From: Calliopsis andreniformis
Taxonomy: Eukaryota > Arthropoda > Insecta > Hymenoptera > Andrenidae
Direction of reading: 5' to 3'
Assembly (NCBI RefSeq): GCF_051401765.1
Contig: NW_027480463.1
Span: 2,232,001 to 2,296,000, forward strand
DNA: 64,000 bases
The position numbers and the translations under genes were made by a program. This document shows positions 1-11,300 of this stretch, piece by piece. The notes below the pieces were generated by a model that was given only the letters and a program-made list of their open reading frames with translations, did no database searches and was not told the origin of the DNA. The first letter of the stretch is position 1. The number at the start of each line of letters is the position of its first letter.

Positions 1-571
1 GTCCTCAATCCTGAATCCTCAATCTTCAGCCCTCTGTCCTCAACAATCAATTGTCAATCCTCAGTCCTCCATAGAATATCCTCAATTCACAGTTTTCAAT
101 ACTCAATCCCCATTCTTCAATCTTCAAATCTCAATCCACAAACATCAATTCTCATCACTCAACCCTCAACACTCAGTCCTCAATCTTCAATCCTCAATCA
201 TCAATCCTTAATCTTCAATCCTCAATACTCAATCTTCAATCCTCAATCCTCAATTCTCAATCCTCAATGCTCAATCCTCAATCGTCAATCCTCAATCCCC
301 AATCCTCAATCTTCAATCCCCAATCCTCAATCCTCAATCCTCAGTCCTCAATCTTCGATCCTCAATACTCAATCTTCAATCCTCAATCCTCAATCCTCAA
401 TCCTCAATTCTCAATCCTCAATCCTCAATCTTCAATCCTCAATACTCAATCTGCAATCCTCAATCCTCAGTCCTCACTCCTCAATCCTCATTCTTCAATC
501 CTCAATACCGAATCCTCAATCTTCAATCCTCAATCCTCAGTCCTCAATTCTCAATCCTCAATCCTCAATCC

Positions 572-669
572 TCAGACCTCAAACATCAATACTCAACCCT
601 CAGTCCTCGTCCTCAATCCACAACCCTCAATCCTCGATCCTCAATCTTCAATCATCAATATTCAATCTT
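572..669 (+). repeat. R module (example): register-shifting module with TCGTCC
   Basis: Example of a recurring module of about 100 bp. It begins TCAGACC then TCAAACA, passes TCAGTCC and the 6-nt unit TCGTCC, then ACAACCC, TCGATCC and TCAATAT. The 6-nt unit moves the heptamer register back one base. The same module recurs dozens of times, for example near 1.17, 2.69, 4.08, 5.16, 6.57, 7.44, 14.27 and 58.43 kb, with variants TCGCCC (5.54, 10.44 and 27.49 kb) and TCGTGC (31.28 and 32.53 kb). Confidence 0.8.
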
Positions 670-911
670 CAATCCTCAATCTTCAATCCTCAATACTCAA
701 TCCTCAATCCTCAATGTTCTATCCTCAATACGCAATCCTCATTCTTCAATCCTCAATCCTCAATCCTCAATCCTCAATCCTCAATCCTCAATCCTCAATC
801 TTAATCTTCAACCCTCAATACTCAATCTTCAATCCTCAATCCTCAATCCTCATTCTTCAATCCTCAAAACCCAATCCTCAATCCTCAATCCTCAATCCTC
901 AATCCTCAATC

Positions 912-960
912 CTCAATGTTCAATCCGCAATACCCAATCCTCAACCTTCTATCCGCAAAC
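912..960 (+). repeat. P module (example): GCAATAC / TCTATCC cluster
   Basis: Seven in-register diverged heptamers: TCAATGT, TCAATCC, GCAATAC, CCAATCC, TCAACCT or TCAATCT, TCTATCC and GCAAACC or GCAATCC. The module recurs throughout the left domain, for example near 2.81, 5.28, 7.55, 10.19, 12.45, 14.01, 16.82, 21.30, 25.77 and 33.72 kb. Single-base variants mark lineages: TCCATCT replaces TCAATCT in the 7.5-, 12.5- and 16.8-kb copies, and GGAATCC replaces GCAATCC in the 5.3-, 10.2- and 27.2-kb copies. Confidence 0.75.
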
Positions 961-1548
961 CTCAATCCTCAATCTCCAATCCTCAATGCTCAATCCTCAA
1001 TCCTCAAACTTCAATCCTCAATACCCAATCTCCAATACTCAATCCTCAGTCCTCAATCCTCAATCCTCATTCTTCAATCCTCAACACCCAATCCTCAATC
1101 TTCAATCCTCAATCCTCAATCCTCAATTCTCAATCCTCATTCCTCAATCCTCAGACCTCAAACATCAATACTCAACCCTCAGTCCTCGTCCTCAATCCGC
1201 AACCCTCAATCGTCGATCCACAATCTTCAATCATCAATATTCAATCTTCAATCCTCAATCCTCAATCCTCAATACTCAATCCTCAATCCTCGATCCTCAA
1301 TCCTCAATCCTCAATCCACAGTCCTCAAACCTCAATCCTGAATCCACAATTCTGAACCCTCAATATTCAACCCTCAGACTTCAACAATCAGTTGTGAATC
1401 CTCAATCCTCAATAGAATATCCTCAATTCACAGGTTTCAATACTCAATACTCAGCCTGCAATCTTCAAATCTGTATCCACAAACATCAATTCTCATCACT
1501 CAACCCTCAATATTCAACGCACAACCCTCAACCATCAATACTCAATAC

Positions 1549-1688
1549 TCAACCATCAATCCTCAATTCTCAATACTCAATAGAATATCCTGAATTCTCA
1601 TGGTTCAATACTCAATCCACAATATCCAATAATCAAATCTCAATCCTCAAACATCAATTCTCAACACACAATCCTCAACACTCTGTCC
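1549..1688 (+). repeat. Type II island (example)
   Basis: Twenty heptamers in register, diagnosed by AATATCC, TGAATTC (an EcoRI site) and TCATGGT. It aligns unit by unit with a type I island: both share AATATCC, TCAAATC, TCAATTC and a closing TCAACAC, while ACAGTTT of type I is TCATGGT here. Nine type II islands occur, with cores at 1583, 5989, 10883, 14675, 15305, 17909, 18538, 23531 and 27944. Subtype IIa (1583, 14675, 17909, 23531) has ACAATAT then CCAATAA. Subtype IIb (the other five) has TCAGTAG before the core and ACAAAAT after it. Confidence 0.8.
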
Positions 1689-2150
1689 TCTCTCTTCAAT
1701 CCTCCATCCTCAATCCTCAATCCTCAAGCGTCAATCCTCAATCCTCAATCCTGAACCCTCAATCCTCAGTCCTCAAAACTCAATCCCTAGTCCTCAATCC
1801 TGAATCCTCAATCTTCAGCCCTCAGTACTCAACAATCAATTGTCAATCCTCAGACCTCCATAGAATATCCTCAATTCACAGTTTTCAATACTCAATCCCC
1901 ATTCTTCAATCTTCAAATCTCAATCCACAAACATCAAGTCTCATCACTCAACCCTCAACACTCAGTCCTCAATCTTCAATCCTCAATCATCAATCCTCAA
2001 TCTTCAATCCTCAATACTCAATCTTCAATCCTCAATCCTCAATTCTCAATCCTCAATGCTCAATCCTCAATCGTCAATCCTCAATCCTCGGTCCTCAAAC
2101 CACAATCCTGAATCCTCAATCCTGAATCCTCAACCTTCAGCTCTCAGTCC

Positions 2151-2290
2151 TCAACAATCAGTTGTCAATCCTCAATCCTCAAGGGAATATCACCAATTCA
2201 CAGCTTTCAATACTCAATACTCTATCTGCAATCTTCAAATCTCTATCCACAAACATCAATTCTCATCACTCAACCCTCAACACTCACTCT
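2151..2290 (+). repeat. Type I island (example), AGGGAATATC form
   Basis: A 140-bp stretch that looks complex but is 20 diverged heptamers with no lost base. Unit 1 is TCAACAA, unit 2 TCAGTTG, unit 5 TCAAGGG, unit 6 AATATCA, unit 8 ACAGCTT, unit 12 GCAATCT, unit 13 TCAAATC, unit 15 ACAAACA, unit 17 TCATCAC and unit 18 TCAACCC. In other copies unit 5 is TCAATAG and unit 8 ACAGTTT. These are the most diverged yet most uniformly kept blocks of the window and are its best landmarks. No function is visible in the sequence itself. Confidence 0.85.
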
Positions 2291-3426
2291 TCAATCCTCA
2301 ATCCTCATTCTTCAATCCTCAAAACCCAATCCTCAATCCTCAATCCTCGGTCCTCAAACCACAATCCTGAATCCTCAATCCTGAATCCTCAACCTTCAGC
2401 TCTCAGTCCTCAACAATCAGTTGTCAATCCTCAATCCTCAAGGGAATATCATCAATTCACAGCTTTCAATACTCAATACTCAATCTGCAATCTTCAAATC
2501 TCTATCCACAAACATCAATTATCATCACTCAACCCTCAACGCTCAGTCTTCAATCCGCAATACTCAATCCTCAATCCTCAATCCTCATTCTTCAATCCTC
2601 AAAACCCAATCCTCAATCTTCAATCCTCAATCCTCAATCCTCAATTCTCAATCCTCAATCCTCAATCCTCAGAACTCAAACAGCAATACTCAACCCTCAG
2701 TCCTCGTCCTCAATCCACAACCATCAATCCTCAATCCTCAACTTCAATCATCAATATTCAATCTTCAGTCATCAATCCTCAATCCTCAATCCTCAATCCT
2801 CAATCCTTAATGTTCAATCCGCAATACCCAATCCTCAATCTTCTATCCGCAATCATCAATCCTCAATCCGCAATCCTCAATCCTCAATCCTCAATCTTCA
2901 ATCCTCAATCCTCAATCTTGAATCCTCAATCCTCAATCCTCAATCTTCAATCCTCATTCTTCAATCCTCAATACCCAACCCTCAATCTTCATTCCTCAAT
3001 CCTCAATCCTCAATTCTCAACCCTCAATCCTCAATCTTCAATCCTCAATAATCAATCTCCAATCCTAGATCCTCAATCCCCAAACCTCAATCCTTAATCC
3101 TCAACCTTCAGTCCTCAATCCCCAGTCCTCAATCTTCAATCCTCAATGCTCAATCCTCAATCCTCAATCCTCAGTCCTCAATCCTCAACCCTCAAACCTC
3201 AATCCTCAACCGTCAGTCCTCGTCCTCAATCGTCAACACTCAATCCTCAATCCTCAATCTTCAATCCTCAATACTCAATACTCAATACTCAATCCTCAAT
3301 CTTCAATCCTCAATCTTCAGTCCTCAATCCTCAATCCTCAATCCTCAATCCTCATTCTCCAATCCTCAATACCCAATCCTCAATCTTCAATCCTCAATCC
3401 TCAATCCACAATTCTCAATCCTCAAT

Positions 3427-6400
3427 CCTCAGTCCCCAGTCCTCAGACCTCAATCCTCAACCGTCAGCCCTCATACTCAATCCTCAATCCGCAATCCTCA
3501 ATCCTCAATCCTCAATCTTCAATCCTCAATCCTCAATCCTCAATCCTCAACCCTCAATCCTCAATCCTGAATCCTCAATCCTCAATTTTCAATCCTCAAT
3601 ACTCAATCTTCAATCCTCAATCCTCAATCCACAATCCTCAATCCTCAATCCTCAATTCTCAATCCTCAATCCTCAGTCCCCAGTCCTCAGACCTCAATCC
3701 TCAACCGTCAGCCCTCATACTCAATCCTCAATCCGCAATCCTCAATCCTCAATCCTCAATCTTCAATCCTCAATCCTCAATCCTCAATCCTCAATCCTCA
3801 ATCCTGAATCCACAATCCTCAATTTTCAATCCTCAATACTCAATCTTCAATCCTCAATCCTCAATCCACAATCCTCAATCCTCAATACTCAATCCTCAAT
3901 CCTCAATCCTCAATCATCAATCTTCAAAGCTCAATACTCAATCTTCAATCCTCAATCCTCAATCCTCAATCCTCAATCCTCATTCTTCAATCCGCAACAC
4001 CCAATCCTCAATCTTCAATCCTCAATACTCAGTCCTCAATTCTCAATCCTCAATCCTCAATCCTCAGACCTCAAACATCAATTCTCAACCCTCAGTCCTC
4101 GTCCTCAATCCACAACCCTCAATCCTCGATCCTCAATCTTCAATCATCAATATTCAATCTTCAATCATCAATCTTCAATCCTCAATACTCAATCCTCAAT
4201 CCTCAATGTTCTATCCTCAATACGCAATCCTCAATCTTCAATCCTCAATCCTCAATCCTCAATCCTCAATCCTCAATCCTCAATCCTCAATCTCAATCTT
4301 CAATCCTCAGTACTCAATCTTCAATCCTCAATCCTCAATCCTCAATCCTTAATTCTCAAGATTCAATCCTCAATACTCAATCTTCAATCCTCAATCCTCT
4401 ATCCTCAATCCTCAATCCTCAATCCTGAATCCTCAATCGTCAGGCTTCAATCCTCAATACTCAATCTTCAATCCTCAATGCGCAATACTCAATACTCAAT
4501 CCTCTTTCTTCAATCCTCAATAGCCAATCCTCAATCTTCAATCCTCAATCCTCAATCCTCAATCCTCAATCCTCAATCTTCAATCCTCAATCCTCAATCC
4601 TCAATCCTCAATCCTCAATCTTCAATCCTCAATACTCAATCTTCAATCCTCAATCCTCAATCCTCAATCCCCAATCCTCAATCCTCAATCATCAATCGTC
4701 AATCTTCAATCCTCAATACTCAATCTTCAATACTCAATACCCAATCCTCAATCTTCAATCCTCAATCCTCAATCCTCAATCCTCAATCCTCAATCCTCAA
4801 TCCTCAATCTTCAATCCTCAGTCCCAAATCCTCAATCTTCAATACTCACTCCTCAATCCTCAATCTTCAATCCTCAATACTCAGTCTTCAATCCTCAATC
4901 CTCAATACTCAATCCTCAATCCTCAATCCTCATTCTGCAATCCTCAATACCCAATCCTCAATCTTCAATCCTCAATACTCAATCCTCAATTCTCAATCCT
5001 CAATCCTCAATCCTCAATCCTCAATCCTCAATCCTCAATCCTCAATGTTCAATTTTCAATCCTCAATACTCAATCTTCAATCCTCAATCCTCAATCCACA
5101 ATCCTCAATCCTCAATCCTCAATCCTCAATCCTGAATCCTCAGACCTCAAACATCAATACTCAACCCTCAGTCCTCGTCCTCAATCCACAACCATCAATC
5201 CTCAATCCTCAATATTCAATCATCAATATTCAATCTTCAGTCCTCAATCCTCAATCCTCAATCCTCAATCCTCAATCCTCAATGTTCAATCCGCAATACC
5301 CAATCCTCAATCTTCTATCCGGAATCCTCAATACGCAATCCTCAATCCTCAATCCTCAATCATCAATCTTCAAAGCTCAATACTCAATCTTCAATCCTCA
5401 ATCCTCAATCCTCAATCCTCAATCCTCATTCTTCAATCCGCAACACCCAATCCTCAATCTTCAATCCTCAATCCTCAGTCCTCAATTCTCAATCCTCAAT
5501 CCTCAATCCTCAGACCTCAAACATCAATTCTCAACCCTCAGTCCTCGCCCTCAATCCACAACCCTCAATCCTCGATCCTCAATCTTCAATCATCAATATT
5601 CAATCTTCAATCCTCAATCTTCAATCCTCAATACTCAATCCTCAATCCTCAATGTTCTATCCTCAATACGCAATCCTCAATCTTCGATCCTCAATCCTCA
5701 ATCCTCAATCCTCAATCCTCAATCTCAATCTTCAATCCTCAGTACTCAATCTTCAATCCTCAATCCTCAATCCTCAATCCTTAATTCTCAAGATTCAATC
5801 CTCAATACTCAATCTTCAATCCTCAATCCTCTATCCTCAATCCTCAATCATCAACCCTCAATCCCCAATCCTCAATCTTCAATCCTCAATCCTCAATCCT
5901 CAATCCTCAGTCCTCAATATTCAACACAAAACCCTCAACCATCAATCTCAATACTCAACCATCAATCCTCACTTCTCAATACTCAGTAGAATATCCTGAA
6001 TTCTCATGGTTCAATACTCAATCCACAAAATTCAATAATCAAATCTCAATCCTCAAACATCAATCCTCAACACTCAATCCTCCATACTCAGTCCTCTCTC
6101 TTCAATCCTCAATCCTCAATCCTCAGTCCTCAAACCTCAATCCTCAATCTTCAATCCTCAATCCTCAATCCTCAATCCTCAATTCTCAATACTCAACCCT
6201 CAATCTTCAATTCTCAATCCTCAATCCTCAATCCTCAATCCTCAGTCCTCAAACCACAATCCTGAATCCTCAATCCTGAATCCTCAACCTTCAGCACTCA
6301 GTCCTCAACAATCAGTTGTCAATCCTCAATCCTCAAAGAATATCATCAATTCACAGCTTTCAATACTCAATACTCAATCTGCAATCTTCAAATCTCTATC

Positions 6401-8327
6401 CACAAACATCAATTCCCATCACTCAACCCTCAACACTCAGTCTTCAATCCTCAATCCTCAATCCTCAATCCTCAATCCTCATTCATCAATCCTCAACACC
6501 CAATCCTCAATCTTCAATCCTCAATCCTCAATCCTCATTTCTCAATCCTCAGACCTCAAACATCAATACTCAACCCTCAGTCCTCGTCCTCAATCCGCAA
6601 CTCTCAATCGTCGATCCTCAATCTTCAATCATCAATATTCAATCTTCAATCCTCAATTCTCAATCCTCAATACTCAATCCTCAATCCTCAATCCTCAATC
6701 CTCAATCCTCAATCCTCAATACTCAATCTTCAATCCTCAATCCTCAATCCTCAATCCTCAATCCTCAATCCTCCATCCTCAATCTTCAATCCTCAATACT
6801 CAATCTGCAATTCTCAATCCTCAGTCCTCACTCCTCAATCCTCATTCTTCAATCCTCAATACCGAATCCTCAATCTTCAATCCTCAATCCTCAATCCTCA
6901 ATTCTCAATCCTCAATCCTCAATCCTCAGACCTCAAACATCAATACTCAACCGTCAGTCCTCGTCCTCAATCCACAACCCCCAATACTCAATCCTCAATC
7001 TTCAATTCTCAATCCTCAATCCTCAATCCTCAATCCTCAATCCTCAATCCTCATTCTTCAATCCTCAAAACCCAATCCTCAATCTTCAATCCTCAATCCT
7101 CAATCCTGAATCCTCAATCCTGAATCCTCAATCTTCAGCCCTCAGTCCTCAACAATCAGTTGTCAATCCTCAATCCTCAAGGGAATATCATCAATTCACA
7201 GCTTTCAATACACAATACTCAATCTGCAATCTTCAAGTCTCTATCCACAAACATCAATTCCCATCACTCAACCCTCAACACTCAGTCTTCAATCCTCAAT
7301 CCTCAATCCTCAATCCTCAATCCTCATTCATCAATCCTCAACACCCAATCCTCAATCTTCAATCCTCAATCCTCAATCCTCATTTCTCAATCCTCAATCC
7401 TCAATCCTCTGACCTCAAACAGCAGTACTCTACCCTCAGTCCGCGTCCTCAATCCACAAACATCAATCCTCAAACCTCAATCTTCAATCATCAATATTCA
7501 ATCTTCAGTCCTCAATCCTCAATCCTCAATTCTCAATCCTCAATCCTCAATGTTCAATCCGCAATACCCAATCCTCCATCTTCTATCCGCAATCCTCAAT
7601 CCTCAATCCCCAATCCTCAATCCTCAATCCTCAATCCTCAATCCTCAATCTTCAATCCTCAATACTCAATCTTCAATACTCAATCCTCAATCCTCAATCC
7701 TCAATCCTCAATCCTCATTCTTCAATCCTCAACACCCAATCCTCAATCTTCAATCCTCAATCCTCAATCCTCAATTCTCAATCCTCATTCCTCAATCCTC
7801 AGACCTCAACCATCAATACTCAACCCTCAGTCCTCGTCCTCAATCCGCAACTCTCAATCGTCGATCCTCAATCTTCAATCATCAATATTCAATCTTCAAT
7901 CCTCAATTCTCAATCCTCAATACTCAATCCTCAATCCTCAATCCTCAATTCTCAATCCTCAATCCCCAGTCCTCAAACCTCAATCGTGAATCCACAATCC
8001 TGAACTCTCAATATTCAACCCTCAGACTTCAACAATCAGTTGTGAATCCTCAATCCTCAATAGAATATCCTCAATTCACAGGTTTCAATACTCAATACTC
8101 AGCCTGCAATCTTCAAATCTCTATCCACAAACATCAATTCTCATCACTCAACCCTCAATATTCAACGCACAACCCTCAACCATCAATACTCAATACTCAA
8201 CCATCAATCCTCAATTCTCTATACTCAATCCTCAATCCTCAATCTTCAATCCTCAATACTCAAACTTCAATCCTCAATCATCAATCCTCAATCCTCAATC
8301 CTCAATCCTCAATCCTCAATCCTCAAT
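3427..8327 (+). repeat. 4.9-kb tandem duplication, copy 1
   Basis: The copy runs from the string CCTCAGTCCCCAGTCCTC at 3427 to the same string at 8328. Copy 2 follows directly at an offset of 4,901 bp at its start and 4,894 bp in the body, a difference of one heptamer. Island cores are at 5989 (type IIb), 6338 (AAAGAATATC, one base short), 7183 and 8063; 3.43-5.95 kb holds no island, only plain heptamers with R and P modules. The CAGTCCCCAG passage is itself doubled locally (3427 and 3671). The 557-codon frame at 6316-7989 differs from its partner at 11210-12883 by only two translated residues. Confidence 0.88.
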
Positions 8328-11300
8328 CCTCAGTCCCCAGTCCTCAGACCTCAATCCTCAACCGTCAGCCCTCATACTCAATCCTCAATCCGCAATCCTC
8401 AATCCTCAATCCTCAATCTTCAATCCTCAATCCTCAATCCTCAATCCTCAATCCTCAATCCTCAATCCTGAATCCTCAATCCTCAATTTTCAATCCTCAA
8501 TACTCAATCTTCAATCCTCAATCCTCAATCCACAATCCTCAATCCTCAATCCTCAATTCTCAATTCTCAATCCTCAGTCCCCAGTCCTCAGACCTCAATC
8601 CTCAACCGTCAGCCCTCATACTCAATCCTCAATCCGCAATCCTCAATCCTCAATCCTCAATCTTCAATCCTCAATCCTCAATCCTCAATCCTCAATCCTC
8701 AATCCTGAATCCTCAATCCTCAATTTTCAATCCTCAATACTCAATCTTCAATCCTCAATCCTCAATCCACAATCCTCAATCCTCAATACTCAATCCTCAA
8801 TCCTCAATCCTCAATCATCAATCTTCAAAGCTCAATACTCAATCTTCAATCCTCAATCCTCAATCCTCAATCCTCAATCCTCATTCTTCAATCCGCAACA
8901 CCCAATCCTCAATCTTCAATCCTCAATACTCAGTCCTCAATTCTCAATCCTCAATCCTCAATCCTCAGACCTCAAACATCAATTCTCAACCCTCAGTCCT
9001 CGTCCTCAATCCACAACCCTCAATCCTCGATCCTCAATCTTCAATCATCAATATTCAATCTTCAATCATCAATCTTCAATCCTCAATACTCAATCCTCAA
9101 TCCTCAATGTTCTATCCTCAATACGCAATCCTCAATCTTCAATCCTCAATCCTCAATCCTCAATCCTCAATCCTCAATCCTCAATCCTCAATCTCAATCT
9201 TCAATCCTCAGTACTCAATCTTCAATCCTCAATCCTCAATCCTCAATCCTTAATTCTCAAGATTCAATCCTCAATACTCAATCTTCAATCCTCAATCCTC
9301 TATCCTCAATCCTCAATCCTCAATCCTGAATCCTCAATCGTCAGGCTTCAATCCTCAATACTCAATCTTCAATCCTCAATTCGCAATACTCAATACTCAA
9401 TCCTCTTTCTTCAATCCTCAATAGCCAATCCTCAATCTTCAATCCTCAATCCTCAATCCTCAATCCTCAATCCTCAATCTTCAATCCTCAATCCTCAATC
9501 CTCAATCCTCAATCCTCAATCTTCAATCCTCAATACTCAATCTTCAATCCTCAATCCTCAATCCTCAATCCCCAATCCTCAATCCTCAATCATCAATCGT
9601 CAATCTTCAATCCTCAATACTCAATCTTCAATACTCAATACCCAATCCTCAATCTTCAATCCTCAATCCTCAATCCTCAATCCTCAATCCTCAATCCTCA
9701 ATCCTCAATCTTCAATCCTCAGTCCCAAATCCTCAATCTTCAATACTCACTCCTCAATCCTCAATCTTCAATCCTCAATACTCAGTCTTCAATCCTCAAT
9801 CCTCAATACTCAATCCTCAATCCTCAATCCTCATTCTGCAATCCTCAATACCCAATCCTCAATCTTCAATCCTCAATACTCAATCCTCAATTCTCAATCC
9901 TCAATCCTCAATCCTCAATCCTCAATCCTCAATCCTCAATCCTCAATGTTCAATTTTCAATCCTCAATACTCAATCTTCAATCCTCAATCCTCAATCCAC
10001 AATCCTCAATCCTCAATCCTCAATCCTCAATCCTGAATCCTCAGACCTCAAACATCAATACTCAACCCTCAGTCCTCGTCCTCAATCCACAACCATCAAT
10101 CCTCAATCCTCAATATTCAATCATCAATATTCAATCTTCAGTCCTCAATCCTCAATCCTCAATCCTCAATCCTCAATCCTCAATGTTCAATCCGCAATAC
10201 CCAATCCTCAATCTTCTATCCGGAATCCTCAATACGCAATCCTCAATCCTCAATCCTCAATCATCAATCTTCAAAGCTCAATACTCAATCTTCAATCCTC
10301 AATCCTCAATCCTCAATCCTCATTCTTCAATCCGCAACACCCAATCCTCAATCTTCAATCCTCAATCCTCAGTCCTCAATTCTCAATCCTCAATCCTCAA
10401 TCCTCAGACCTCAAACATCAATTCTCAACCCTCAGTCCTCGCCCTCAATCCACAACCCTCAATCCTCGATCCTCAATCTTCAATCATCAATATTCAATCT
10501 TCAATCCTCAATCTTCAATCCTCAATACTCAATCCTCAATCCTCAATGTTCTATCCTCAATACGCAATCCTCAATCTTCGATCCTCAATCCTCAATCCTC
10601 AATCCTCAATCCTCAATCTCAATCTTCAATCCTCAGTACTCAATCTTCAATCCTTAATCCTCAATCCTCAATCCTTAATTCTCAAGATTCAATCCTCAAT
10701 ACTCAATCTTCAATCCTCAATCCTCTATCCTCAATCCTCAATCATCAACCCTCAATCCCCAATCCTCAATCTTCAATCCTCAATCCTCAATCCTCAATCC
10801 TCAGTCCTCAATATTCAACACAAAACCCTCAACCATCAATCTCAATACTCAACCATCAATCCTCACTTCTCAATACTCAGTAGAATATCCTGAATTCTCA
10901 TGGTTCAATACTCAATCCACAAAATTCAATAATCAAATCTCAATCCTCAAACATCAATCCTCAACACTCAATCCTCCATACTCAGTCCTCTCTCTTCAAT
11001 CCTCAATCCTCAATCCTCAGTCCTCAAACCTCAATCCTCAATCTTCAATCCTCAATCCTCAATCCTCAATCCTCAATTCTCAATACTCAACCCTCAATCT
11101 TCAATTCTCAATCCTCAATCCTCAATCCTCAATCCTCAGTCCTCAAACCACAATCCTGAATCCTCAATCCTGAATCCTCAACCTTCAGCACTCAGTCCTC
11201 AACAATCAGTTGTCAATCCTCAATCCTCAAAGAATATCATCAATTCACAGCTTTCAATACTCAATACTCAATCTGCAATCTTCAAATCTCTATCCACAAA

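Larger units (their letters stand above)
1..3426 (+). repeat. Left segment L1, first copy of a block repeated near 22 kb
   Basis: Island cores (G of GAATATC) lie at 74, 1415, 1583 (type II), 1863, 2185 and 2444. Those at 2185 and 2444 are AGGGAATATC forms about 260 bp apart, in a local duplication that includes the CGGTCCTCAAACCACAATCC leader. From about 0.3 kb onward the segment matches 22.2-25.4 kb at an offset of 21,948 bp, rising to 21,962 bp after about 2.1 kb. A partial match also lies at 13.2-15.1 kb. Open frames such as 267-1355 and 986-2125 here are repeat-derived. Confidence 0.8.

Noticed and set aside
1549..1688. CENP-B-box-like or other known centromere motif in islands
   Set aside because: I saw no match to the CENP-B box core, and the islands are AT/C-rich with almost no CpG.
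2151..2290. Islands as transposon remnants or inserted unique DNA
   Set aside because: They parse into heptamers without loss of register and show no terminal repeats, target-site duplication or coding remnant.
3146..5989. Long open frames as protein genes (947 codons here; also 267-1355, 6316-7989, 7160-9253, 11210-12883, 26140-27954 and many shorter)
   Set aside because: All translate to the same degenerate NPQSSIL heptad in every plus frame, overlapping frames give the same peptide, starts and stops are chance variants (TGAATCC, CTTAATC, CAATGTTC), and there is no ribosome-binding or promoter context, codon bias or domain.
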